From NCBI GenBank assembly GCA_044226525.1, contig JBGAGV010000026.1, positions 1 to 64,000 of the forward strand: DNA of 64,000 nt, read 5' to 3'. Below are positions 17,415 through 25,480 of this stretch, piece after piece. The DNA is from VFJQ01 sp044226525. GTDB lineage: Bacteria; Verrucomicrobiota; Verrucomicrobiia; Chthoniobacterales; Chthoniobacteraceae. The notes below the pieces were generated by a model, which worked only from the letters and a program-made list of their open reading frames with translations, was not told the origin of the DNA and searched no databases. How positions within the stretch are numbered: the first letter of the stretch is position 1; the number at the start of each line of letters is the position of its first letter. A program made the translations under genes and the position numbers.

Positions 17415-18167
17415 TCACCATTCTCCTTCTCGCCCGAATTTTCCCCGGGCCGCCTCGCTGAATTTTCCGACCGCCTCGTTCAGACCGTCCAGCACCTCCT
17501 GCGTCGTCTTCCCCGCAATATCCCGCGCCGCCGGGATCACCGTATTGCACTCGTTCGAGTCCATGAACCGCGCCGCCTCCAGCAGCCGCGCCTCATCCTC
17601 CGTGGGCACCGCGAGAAAGCCGTGTTTGTCCGCATGAATGAGCTGCCCGGGCTGAATCTTGCGACCGAATACCTCCACCTCGCACCCCCAGCGCACAGGG
17701 CACGAAAACGCGTGCCCCACGCACAAACGCCGTGCCAGCGCCTTGAACCCGGCGTTGCACATCTCGTCGAGATCGCGAATGGCCCCGTCGGTGATCGTCC
17801 CCACGCATCCCAACGAACGATGCACGTTCGAATTCACCTCCCCCCAGAAGGCTCCGATGACCCGCGGCTTGTCGAGGTCTTGCACCACGATAATCTTCGG
17901 CCCCGGCACGCTCGCGATATACTTCCGATATTCGGCGCCGACGTTCGGCACCTTCGTATGAGCAGGGTTGCTCGGCTCCACCACGACCGTCACCGCATAT
18001 CCCACCATCGGCCCCATCTGCGGCATGAAGTCACGCACCTCCTCGAGATTGAACCCGTCTGCGCCTGCGTTGTGTTTCGTGATCTGCTCCCACCCATTAT
18101 AAATGGTCGGAGTGTTCCAGCGCTTGAGTTGCAGTAGCTCGGAGTGGGGAAGACGGGAGGTGGACAT
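17415..18167 (-). CDS. RraA / HMG-aldolase family protein
   Basis: The protein has 250 residues from ATG 18167 (MSTSRLPHSELLQLKRWNTPT). The frame stays open far upstream to 19580, but that part lies opposite the regulator gene and shows no family match. VGYAVTVVV, a central TDGAIRDLDEM (the Gly-x-x-Arg-Asp metal/substrate motif of RraA-type aldolases) and IHADKHGFLAVP are typical. Members are class II 4-hydroxy-4-methyl-2-oxoglutarate aldolases or related 2-keto-acid enzymes. No signal peptide is seen, so it is cytosolic. As first gene of the sialidase operon it may cleave a keto-acid made from the released sugar (inference). Confidence 0.82.
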   Translation of the reverse strand: MSTSRLPHSELLQLKRWNTPTIYNGWEQITKHNAGADGFNLEEVRDFMPQMGPMVGYAVTVVVEPSNPAHTKVPNVGAEYRKYIASVPGPKIIVVQDLDKPRVIGAFWGEVNSNVHRSLGCVGTITDGAIRDLDEMCNAGFKALARRLCVGHAFSCPVRWGCEVEVFGRKIQPGQLIHADKHGFLAVPTEDEARLLEAARFMDSNECNTVIPAARDIAGKTTQEVLDGLNEAVGKFSEAARGKFGREGEW

Positions 18168-18219
18168 GAAGAAGTCTTCGGATCGTATGTCGCCGAGACC
18201 GGGCGCCAACCCCACAGTG

Positions 18220-18244
18220 GTGGTATTTTTTTCAGACCATCCGG
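18220..18244 (+). promoter_or_regulatory. Candidate operator A in the divergent rraA-like/regulator intergenic region
   Basis: The element reads GTGGTATTTT, three variable bases, CAGACCA, one variable base, CCGG. A second copy on the opposite strand at 19367-19391 matches at 21 of 25 positions. Its core is an imperfect palindrome, TGGT.T and A.ACCA separated by seven bases, the size expected for a dimeric repressor. It lies 40-64 bases before the regulator ATG and 53-77 before the RraA-like ATG, so one site could control both promoters. Confidence 0.65.
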
Positions 18245-18284
18245 CGGCTAAGGTGTCCGGCGCCCAGGTATAGTCAGCGCACGC

Positions 18285-19364
18285 ATGAGTTCTATTTCGC
18301 CCGCTCCCTCCTTGAGTATTCCTCGCGTCAGCCTTGCGTCGCATGTGGTGGACACTATCGCCCGGGAAATCGCCGCCGGTCGGTGGAATGCCGGTCTGCC
18401 TTCCGAGCGCGAGCTGTGTGCACAATTGCAGGTCAGTCGCACCACGATTCGTGCGGCGCTGGCTGAAATGGAACGCCGGGGACAACTCAGCCGCGGCTCG
18501 CGCCGCCGTCTCCAGCCCGCCAGCCGACGGCGTATCTCGAACGTCTCCCGTCACGCGGAGGTGATCGTTCTCGCGCCGCTCGGGTTCGATCAATTCGGCC
18601 GGTTCGAGCTCATCTGGCTCGATGCCCTGCGCGAGCAACTCGCCGCGCACTCCGTTACCCTCCAGTTTCTCCATCGCCCCCGCGCCTTTGGCCTGCACCC
18701 GCAGCGTTTGCTTTCGGAACTCGTCGCGCAACACTCCGGTGCAGCCTGGATGCTTCTCCGCAGCAGCCGGGCGATGCAGGAATGGTTTGAACGAGAGCAA
18801 GTCCCAGCAGTGATCGCTGGATCGAGGCACGAGGGTGTGAAGCTGCCAGGGGTGGAGATCGATGTCGAAGCGGTCGGTCGACACGCATCCCATTATCTCG
18901 TGGGCAAAGGTCACCGGCGGCTGGCATTTTTCATCGAACCCGCGCCGACAGCGGGGCCGCGTTTGAGCGAGGAGAGCTTTCGGGATGCGGCGCGAGGTGC
19001 GGAATCGGTGGAGGTAGTGCGCCATGGCGTGTCCCGCGCTGAATTCCTCCGCGCCTTTACCCGGCGGCTCGCCGCCGAACAGCCGCCGACTGGATTGCTT
19101 ATTGACCGCTCCACCCACGCTCTCACCGCGCTTACCTCGCTCCTGCGGCAGGGAATTCACTGGCCGGGAAAATTCGCACTCCTCAGCCGCGAAGACACGT
19201 CTTCCCTCGAGCACACCACCCCCGCGATCAGCAGCTATCGTTTCGATCCCGCGCTTTTCGCCCGCAAGGCGACGCGATTGCTCCTTTCCCTCCTCAGTGG
19301 CGGACCGCTTCTTGGCGCCCCACATCGCGTGCAGCCGAAGCTCATGCGGCGCGAGACGGCCTGA
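18285..19364 (+). CDS. GntR-type HTH / LacI-type sensor transcriptional regulator
   Basis: The protein has 359 residues. Residues about 18-85 form a GntR winged helix (VVDTIAREIAAGRWNAGLPSERELCAQLQVSRTTIRAAL). The remainder resembles a periplasmic-binding-protein-like (LacI/GalR) effector domain, with HASHYLVGKGHRRLAFF corresponding to the typical hinge-side motif. This architecture is usual for sugar-responsive regulators such as AraR. It is divergent from the sialidase operon and precedes a second catabolic operon, and a near-identical site flanks it on both sides. It very likely represses both operons until an uptake product binds. The ligand is unknown. Confidence 0.85.
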   Translation: MSSISPAPSLSIPRVSLASHVVDTIAREIAAGRWNAGLPSERELCAQLQVSRTTIRAALAEMERRGQLSRGSRRRLQPASRRRISNVSRHAEVIVLAPLGFDQFGRFELIWLDALREQLAAHSVTLQFLHRPRAFGLHPQRLLSELVAQHSGAAWMLLRSSRAMQEWFEREQVPAVIAGSRHEGVKLPGVEIDVEAVGRHASHYLVGKGHRRLAFFIEPAPTAGPRLSEESFRDAARGAESVEVVRHGVSRAEFLRAFTRRLAAEQPPTGLLIDRSTHALTALTSLLRQGIHWPGKFALLSREDTSSLEHTTPAISSYRFDPALFARKATRLLLSLLSGGPLLGAPHRVQPKLMRRETA

Positions 19365-19366
19365 GC

Positions 19367-19391
19367 CCGGTTGGTCTGGCCAAAATACCAC
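19367..19391 (-). promoter_or_regulatory. Candidate operator B upstream of the second catabolic operon
   Basis: Read on the minus strand this is GTGGTATTTT, GGC, CAGACCA, A, CCGG, matching 21 of 25 bases of the site at 18220-18244. It begins three bases after the regulator's stop codon and lies 51-75 bases before ATG 19442, a good position for control of that operon. Confidence 0.65.
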
Positions 19392-19441
19392 GATCGGGGA
19401 GTTGGCCCTTTGGACCGGACGCTTATTTTCTCCGCTTCTCG

Positions 19442-20890
19442 ATGATCTCCACCCTCCGCTGTCTTGCCGTCGCGTCGCTTGGTCTCTCGACGTTGGCCGC
19501 TGGGACGGAGCGGCATTTGTTTCTCGATCCAGCGTTTGTGGAGGGTGGGATGAATGTGGAACTGCACGTGAATCCACCACAGGAGCGCGAGGTGGTGATT
19601 CGTCCCGACCGGGCTTGGGAACAGTTGATGGTCAGCTTTTTCCTCACCGTGCGAGACGATGGCGGGAAGCTGCGCATGTGGTATATCTGCCGTGATAAGG
19701 CGAATCACCCGAACGTCGCCTACGCTGAATCTCAGGATGGCCTGACGTGGATCAAACCCGACCTCGGCATCGTGGACTACGAGGGCAGCAAGGCGAACAA
19801 TCTCGTCGGGCTGACTTCTCTCGAAGGCGTGGTCTTCCGCGACCCCAATGCTCCCGATTCGGAGCGCTACGCTTACGTGACGCATTTGTGGGAGGAGGGA
19901 ATGGTGCGGTTTCATTCACCGGACGGGTGGCATTGGAGTCGTGACGCGGCGCCGCTGATCCACTTCGGCGCGGACACGCAGAACGTGACCTTCTGGGACG
20001 AGCGACTCGGAAAATACGTGATGTATCTGCGCGGCTGGTATCGCGGCGCGGACCAGCTCAAGTATCGCCGCATCGTGCGGGTGGAAACACCGAGCCTCAC
20101 CCAGCGATTGCCCCAGGAGCCGACCGAGCAGAGCATGCACCTGTGGGGCAAGGACCGCGTGGCGGTCATTGGCGAGGAGTTCCCCGCCGTTTTTGCCGCC
20201 GACGAGGGCGATCCGAAGAACTCCGACGTCTATAACCTCTCCGCGCAGCCCTATCCCCTCGATTCGCGTTGGATTGTCGGCTTCCCGTCCATGTTCCAGC
20301 GCGAGCGCAACACCAGCGATGGCCGATTAGAGATTCAGTTCACCGGCAGCCGCGACGGGATCACGTGGCATCGCTACGATCGTGCGGCCTACATCCGTCC
20401 CGGACTGGCCGATGCCGACGACGCCAGCATGGCCTTTATGGGCACAGGGATGGTCGTTCGCGGCGACGAAATCTGGCAATACGCGACGGGTCTTCGATCG
20501 CGCCATGGCGATCGAGAAGCGCGCCAGAAACGCACGGACGGTATCATCTATCGCTATGTGCAGCGCCTCGATGGGTTCGTCTCCCTCGACTTCGACTCGA
20601 TCGGTGGACAATGTCGAACCAAGCCGGTGAAGGTGGAAGCGCCGCGCATTTCGCTGAACCTCGATACCGGCGCGCTGGGTGTGTTGCGTGTCGGCCTTCT
20701 GCATGCCAGCGGCCAGCCGATCGAAGGATTCGGTCTCGAGCAGTGCGATGTCCTCCGCACGAATTCTACCCGCGCCACCGTCTCCTGGCGTGGACAGAAC
20801 GATCTCTCCGCGCTGCATGGCCGCGAGGTGCGTGTCGTCTTCGCCGGAGCCCGCGCCAAGGTCTTCAGCTTTCATTTCGAACAACCATGA
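19442..20890 (+). CDS. Secreted glycosidase-like beta-propeller protein
   Basis: The protein has 482 residues with a probable signal peptide (MISTLRCLAVASLGLSTLAAG). Repeated segments such as YAESQDGLTWIKPD, FHSPDGWHWSRD and TGSRDGITWHRYD, with WYRGADQLKYRRI, resemble GH32/GH43-type five-bladed propeller proteins common in planctomycetes and verrucomicrobia. A C-terminal beta-sandwich follows (about 380-482). Catalytic carboxylates could not be assigned, so exact specificity is unknown. It is the first gene of a three-gene operon with four-base ATGA overlaps, preceded by a candidate operator at 19367-19391. Confidence 0.75.
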   Translation: MISTLRCLAVASLGLSTLAAGTERHLFLDPAFVEGGMNVELHVNPPQEREVVIRPDRAWEQLMVSFFLTVRDDGGKLRMWYICRDKANHPNVAYAESQDGLTWIKPDLGIVDYEGSKANNLVGLTSLEGVVFRDPNAPDSERYAYVTHLWEEGMVRFHSPDGWHWSRDAAPLIHFGADTQNVTFWDERLGKYVMYLRGWYRGADQLKYRRIVRVETPSLTQRLPQEPTEQSMHLWGKDRVAVIGEEFPAVFAADEGDPKNSDVYNLSAQPYPLDSRWIVGFPSMFQRERNTSDGRLEIQFTGSRDGITWHRYDRAAYIRPGLADADDASMAFMGTGMVVRGDEIWQYATGLRSRHGDREARQKRTDGIIYRYVQRLDGFVSLDFDSIGGQCRTKPVKVEAPRISLNLDTGALGVLRVGLLHASGQPIEGFGLEQCDVLRTNSTRATVSWRGQNDLSALHGREVRVVFAGARAKVFSFHFEQP

Positions 20891-21810
20891 CTCGCCGCCA
20901 TTTCCTCTACGCTCTCTTCCTTCTCGCCACGCCGTTGCTCGCGGCCGATGGCAAAACGATCCGCGTGCTGACCGTCGGCAATAGCTTTTCCCACAACGCG
21001 ACTCACTATCTCGGCGACATCGCTAAAGCTGCCGGCGACCGGCTGATCCTGCGCGAAGCCAACGTCGGCGGCGCGTCGATGGAACTGCACTGGAGCAAGG
21101 CGCAATCCCACGAAAAGGACCCTGAAAACAAGGAGGGGCTTTATACCGCGGGGCGCGGTCTGCGGGAAGAATTGGCCGCGGAGAAATGGGACTTCGTCAC
21201 TATTCAGCAGGCCAGCATCAAGAGCCACGATCTGGCCACTTATCAGCCCTTTGCAAATCAACTCCGCGACTACATTCATCGACACGCGCCCGCTGCGGAG
21301 ATTCTCCTGCACGAAACCTGGGAATACCGTGTGGACGATCCTCGTTTCTCGGCGAAAGAACCGAAGCTCGGCGAGCCTCGCACGCAGGCGGAGATGTATC
21401 AGGGCCTCTCGAATTCCTACGCGACCGTCGCGAAGCAACTCGGCATCCGACGCCTGCCGGTGGGCGATGCATTTCATCTCGCGAACAGCGACCCGAAGTG
21501 GGGCTTCAAAAGACCGGACAAACCTTTCGATGCAAAGGCCGCGAAACAGGGCGAGCTTCCAGATCAAACCCACTCACTCAACGTTGGCTGGGCCTGGAAG
21601 AAACAGAAGGACGGCAAAATCACCCTCGGCATGGACGGCCACCACGCCAGCACCGCGGGCGAATATCTCGGCGCCTGCGTCTGGTATGAAGTGATGTTTG
21701 GCAGCAGCGCGGAGGGGAACACGTTCGTGCCCAAGGACCTCGACGCCGGCTACGCCAAATTTCTCCAGGCTGCCGCTCATCGTGCCGTGGCGAACCTCTC
21801 TTCCAAATGA
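20887..21810 (+). CDS. Secreted SGNH-hydrolase-like protein (DUF4886-like)
   Basis: The protein has 307 residues with a signal peptide (MTRRHFLYALFLLATPLLAADG). VLTVGNSFSHNATHYL is SGNH block I with the nucleophile serine, NVGGASMELHW fits block II, and MDGHHASTAGEYL fits the C-terminal Asp-x-x-His block. Such proteins are usually carbohydrate esterases. ATG 20887 overlaps the previous stop by four bases; a longer open frame upstream in the same phase lies inside the preceding gene and is not used. It probably removes acyl groups from the glycan processed by its neighbours (inference). Confidence 0.82.
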   Translation: MTRRHFLYALFLLATPLLAADGKTIRVLTVGNSFSHNATHYLGDIAKAAGDRLILREANVGGASMELHWSKAQSHEKDPENKEGLYTAGRGLREELAAEKWDFVTIQQASIKSHDLATYQPFANQLRDYIHRHAPAAEILLHETWEYRVDDPRFSAKEPKLGEPRTQAEMYQGLSNSYATVAKQLGIRRLPVGDAFHLANSDPKWGFKRPDKPFDAKAAKQGELPDQTHSLNVGWAWKKQKDGKITLGMDGHHASTAGEYLGACVWYEVMFGSSAEGNTFVPKDLDAGYAKFLQAAAHRAVANLSSK

Positions 21811-24800
21811 CCTTCGTTGCGATGCTTCGTCTTAGTCTCACGGCTGCCCTGCTGGGGGGCGTGCGCGTCTTTGCCGAGTTGCCCGTGGTCGATCTGACGG
21901 CCGACACCGCGCGGCACATAGTCATCGCGGCCGGCACGCCGGAAACCTATCAAGGTCACCCGACGACTCTCCTTTTGCCGGACGGTAAAACCATGTTCGC
22001 GGTTTGGACTCTCGGCCACGGCGGCACCTGCGGCCCGATGAAACGCAGCACTGACGGCGGCCGCACGTGGAGTGAATTGCTGCCGACGCCCACGAACTGG
22101 GCTGAGGTGAAAAACTGCCCGTCGATTTATCGTCTCACTGATCCGAAAGGGGTGACGCGCCTGTTCGTTTTCGCGGGCCGCGGGCGCGATGGGCAGATGC
22201 AACAATCCATGTCGCTGGATGATGGCAAATCGTGGTCGCCGATGAAAAGCAACGGCCTCGAATGTGTGATGCCGTTCACCGCGATTGCGTCGGTTGACGG
22301 AGGCAAACGCCTCATTGCCGTCAGCAGCATTCGCCGTGTCGGCGATCCGGCTGGTCGCTCCAACGTCCTCGCCCAGAGCGAATCGATCGATGGCGGCCTC
22401 AGCTGGGGCGCGTGGCGCGTGCTCATCGACGACAAGAACCTCAAGCCGTGCGAGCCCGCGCTCGTCCGGTCGCCGGACGGAAAACAACTTCTCTGCCTGA
22501 TGCGCGAGAATGTCCGCCCGGCGGGAGCACATTTCATGACCAGCGACGACGAAGGCCGCACTTGGTCGCCGTTCAAGACACTGCCAGAAAGCCTGTGGGG
22601 CGACCGGCACATGCCTCGGTATGCTGCAGATGGCCGCCTCGTAGTTTGTTTCCGTGATACCGGGACCGATCAACGCACGCACAATCAGTTCGTCGCCTGG
22701 GTTGGAACTTACGATGACATCATCCAGCATCGAGAGGGGCGGTATAAAATCGGGCTTCTGCGCAGCCACGCGGCGGGCGACTGTGGTTATCCCGGGCTGG
22801 AATTACTGCCAGACGGCACTTTTGTGGCGACGACTTACATCAAGTATCGTGAAGGCGCGGAGAAAAACTCGGTGGTGAGCACCCGTTTCACCCTCGCCGA
22901 GACGGATAAACTCTCCATGGCGAAACCTTCGCTAGCGGCACCGGTGACCGCTGGATATCGATTCGATGACGATGCGGCGACCTACGTGGGCGACTGGGTG
23001 GAGAGCGCGAAGCAGTCGCCTCTCCTGGGCAAGAGCTATCGACACGATGATAAAAAGGGGCAGGGGACCAAGAGCGCGCTCTTTGCCGCGACGATCATCG
23101 ACGAAGGTGAGTATGAGGTGCGTTTGCTTTATGTCGCGACGACCAATCGCGCTGCGAACGTGCCGGTGACGATCCATGCAGCGGATGGCGATCACACTGT
23201 GACCCTCAATCAAAAAGAGGAGTGTCTCGTAAAAGGCACGCCTCGCGCGCTCGGCACATTCAAGTTCGCCGCTGGTGCGGAGATGTCGGTGACGGTGTCG
23301 AACCGGGGAGCAAACGGTTTTGTGGTGGTCGATGGTTTGCAGATCGTCCCGGCCGCCGTGGCGAAAGCGGAGCGTGCGGCGGGAGGTGGCGAAACTGCGC
23401 CGGCGCCCTCGAAAAAGGAAACGTTGGAGAACCCGGTCGCGAAAGAAATGGCGCGGGCCGTGGCATTGTCTCCCCTGGCGGAGAAAACCGCGCCGCGCAA
23501 AGACCAGATCAAGGAAGACAACGAGCCGGTCTTCCTCGCAAGGGACGCCGCGGCAAGTGAGGTGGATGGGAAGCACTACGATCTCGTGGTCGTTGGGGGC
23601 ACGTCGAGTGGTGTCGCGTGCGCCGTGCGTGCGGCGCGTGAAGGCTGCACGGTGCTGCTCGTGCAGCACAACCGGCACGTCGGCGGCATGCTCTCGAACG
23701 GCCTCATGCAATGGGACGCGCTCTACGGTGGCCCGCGAGCACCGCTTTTCACCGAACTGTTGGGAAATATCGAGAAGCACTACATCGAGCGCTTCGGAAA
23801 GGACTCGATCGATCACCAACGGATGCGCTGCACGCACGAGCATTACCCGGTGAGCTGGGTTGAACCGCACGTGATGGAGCGCGAATGCCATCGGCTCATT
23901 GCCGGCGAGAAAGGAATCACGCTGCTCCTTTCGCACTACCCGGTTGCGGTCGAACGCGCCGGCGCGACGATTCAATCCGTGACGCTGCGCGAGTATGGCA
24001 CCACGAAGGATATTCGCGCGAGCGCCTCGATGTTTGCCGATGCCACTTATGAGGGGGATCTGTTCGCTGTCGCGAAAGTGCCTTATCGCGTTGGGCGTGA
24101 GGCTCGCGATGAATTCAACGAGCCGCATGCGGGCAGAATCTTCTGCAACGTCGGTGGCGGAGCGGCGCCGAAAGACGCCGTCGAGGGAAAGCTGAACATT
24201 CGTGCTTACGGGCAGAGCCAGGGCTCGATCGATCCGGCCAGTCCTTTCACCGCGGACGGCGCCGTGCAGGCTTACAACTATCGCTTCTGTGTCTGCAAAG
24301 ATCCGGCCAATCGCGTGATGCTGACCGAGCCTCCGCCGGGATACAATCGCGATGAATATGTGAACTTCGGACGCAAAGGCATTGCCACCAATGCCGGTCC
24401 GAACGCGAAGTCGCACATGAATTCGCCGATCCTTCCCGGCGAAAACCATGCCTATCCCGAGGCCGACTGGCCGACCCGGGAAAAGATCATCGAACGCCAC
24501 AGGAATTTCGGCCTCGGACTCATCTGGTTTTTGCAGAACGACGAGTCGGTAAAGCCTGCGCAGCGTGACGAGTTTCGCCAATGGGGCCTGGCCAAGGATG
24601 AGTTCATCGACAATCACCACATCCCTTACGAGATGTATGTGCGTGAAGCTCGCCGCATCGTGGGGCGTCACGTCTTCACCGAGCACGACAATTCTCTCGC
24701 GCCTGGCCTTGGTCGCACCCCGATCATGCCCGACAGCATTGGTGTCACCGATTGGTATATGGACTCGCACGCGTGCACTACCGAATCGAGGCCTGGCTTC

Positions 24801-25430
24801 CACTACGACGGCAAGCTGATCCTCACTGCGGAATCGCGCCCGGCACAGATTCCATATCGCGCGCTGCTTCCGCAGAGCGTGGACAACCTCCTCGTGCCGG
24901 TTTGCCTCTCCGCCACGCACGTCGCGTGGGGTGCGATCCGGCTTGAGCCCGTGTGGATGCAGACGGGCGAAGCTGCCGGTTTCGCCGCTGGTTTGGCGCA
25001 TCGCAACAACGTGGCGCCCGCGAAGCTCGATCCCGCGCTACTTGTGCGCACACTTTGCGAACAGCGGCAGCTCATCAGCTTCTTCAACGACGTGAAAATC
25101 GATGGTCCCGAGCCGTGGATTCCCGCTGCGCAATACTTTGGCACACTCGGCTTCTTCGTTGACTACGACATCCGCGCCGAGGAGCCGCTGCGGAAGAGCA
25201 CCGCGCAGGAATGGCTTGCTTGCGCCGCCCAGCCCGAAAGCCGCGCATCGATCGCGGACCGCGTCGCGAAAGCGGAGAGCGGTCCGGATGCCGGCACGGT
25301 CAGCAAAGCGGAATTTGCCGCACTGCTCGAAGGACGCGAAGCCGCGAAAGCAGACGCCGTTTCTCCTCGGATCACCCGCGGCGAAGCGCTGGTGGCCTTG
25401 TGGCGGCGTGAACTCCGGCGCGCGCACTGA
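21807..25430 (+). CDS. Sialidase-like propeller / golvesin-type CBM / FAD-dependent oxidoreductase fusion
   Basis: The protein has 1207 residues. A leader is followed by a sialidase-like domain (about 30-370; QGHPTTLLLPDGKTMF, then Asp-boxes STDGGRTW, SLDDGKSW and TSDDEGRTW). Residues about 380-515 form a golvesin/Xly-type carbohydrate-binding-like domain (YVGDWVES...YEVRLLYVATTNRAANVPV). A linker leads to a FAD oxidoreductase (about 590-1140) with dinucleotide motif VVVGGTSSGVACAVRAA and HVGGMLSNGL. The last part of about 70 residues is Ala/Glu-rich. The start overlaps the previous gene by four bases. The flavodomain resembles FAD_oxidored proteins of polysaccharide loci. It may oxidise a sugar bound or trimmed by the front half (inference). 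No frame break is seen between the parts. Confidence 0.85.
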   Translation: MTFVAMLRLSLTAALLGGVRVFAELPVVDLTADTARHIVIAAGTPETYQGHPTTLLLPDGKTMFAVWTLGHGGTCGPMKRSTDGGRTWSELLPTPTNWAEVKNCPSIYRLTDPKGVTRLFVFAGRGRDGQMQQSMSLDDGKSWSPMKSNGLECVMPFTAIASVDGGKRLIAVSSIRRVGDPAGRSNVLAQSESIDGGLSWGAWRVLIDDKNLKPCEPALVRSPDGKQLLCLMRENVRPAGAHFMTSDDEGRTWSPFKTLPESLWGDRHMPRYAADGRLVVCFRDTGTDQRTHNQFVAWVGTYDDIIQHREGRYKIGLLRSHAAGDCGYPGLELLPDGTFVATTYIKYREGAEKNSVVSTRFTLAETDKLSMAKPSLAAPVTAGYRFDDDAATYVGDWVESAKQSPLLGKSYRHDDKKGQGTKSALFAATIIDEGEYEVRLLYVATTNRAANVPVTIHAADGDHTVTLNQKEECLVKGTPRALGTFKFAAGAEMSVTVSNRGANGFVVVDGLQIVPAAVAKAERAAGGGETAPAPSKKETLENPVAKEMARAVALSPLAEKTAPRKDQIKEDNEPVFLARDAAASEVDGKHYDLVVVGGTSSGVACAVRAAREGCTVLLVQHNRHVGGMLSNGLMQWDALYGGPRAPLFTELLGNIEKHYIERFGKDSIDHQRMRCTHEHYPVSWVEPHVMERECHRLIAGEKGITLLLSHYPVAVERAGATIQSVTLREYGTTKDIRASASMFADATYEGDLFAVAKVPYRVGREARDEFNEPHAGRIFCNVGGGAAPKDAVEGKLNIRAYGQSQGSIDPASPFTADGAVQAYNYRFCVCKDPANRVMLTEPPPGYNRDEYVNFGRKGIATNAGPNAKSHMNSPILPGENHAYPEADWPTREKIIERHRNFGLGLIWFLQNDESVKPAQRDEFRQWGLAKDEFIDNHHIPYEMYVREARRIVGRHVFTEHDNSLAPGLGRTPIMPDSIGVTDWYMDSHACTTESRPGFHYDGKLILTAESRPAQIPYRALLPQSVDNLLVPVCLSATHVAWGAIRLEPVWMQTGEAAGFAAGLAHRNNVAPAKLDPALLVRTLCEQRQLISFFNDVKIDGPEPWIPAAQYFGTLGFFVDYDIRAEEPLRKSTAQEWLACAAQPESRASIADRVAKAESGPDAGTVSKAEFAALLEGREAAKADAVSPRITRGEALVALWRRELRRAH

Positions 25431-25480
25431 CAGCGTCCGCTCTTGCGACTTCGAAAGTTTGAATCTAGCCATCGGGATTC

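Noticed and set aside
18168..19580. Upstream extension of the RraA-like frame to 721 residues
   Set aside because: The extension runs antisense through the regulator gene, shows no homology, and crosses the divergent promoter region with operator A. ATG 18167 fits the family N-terminus.
20269..20886. In-frame extension upstream of the SGNH hydrolase
   Set aside because: It overlaps the glycosidase-like gene in another frame. The signal peptide begins exactly at ATG 20887.
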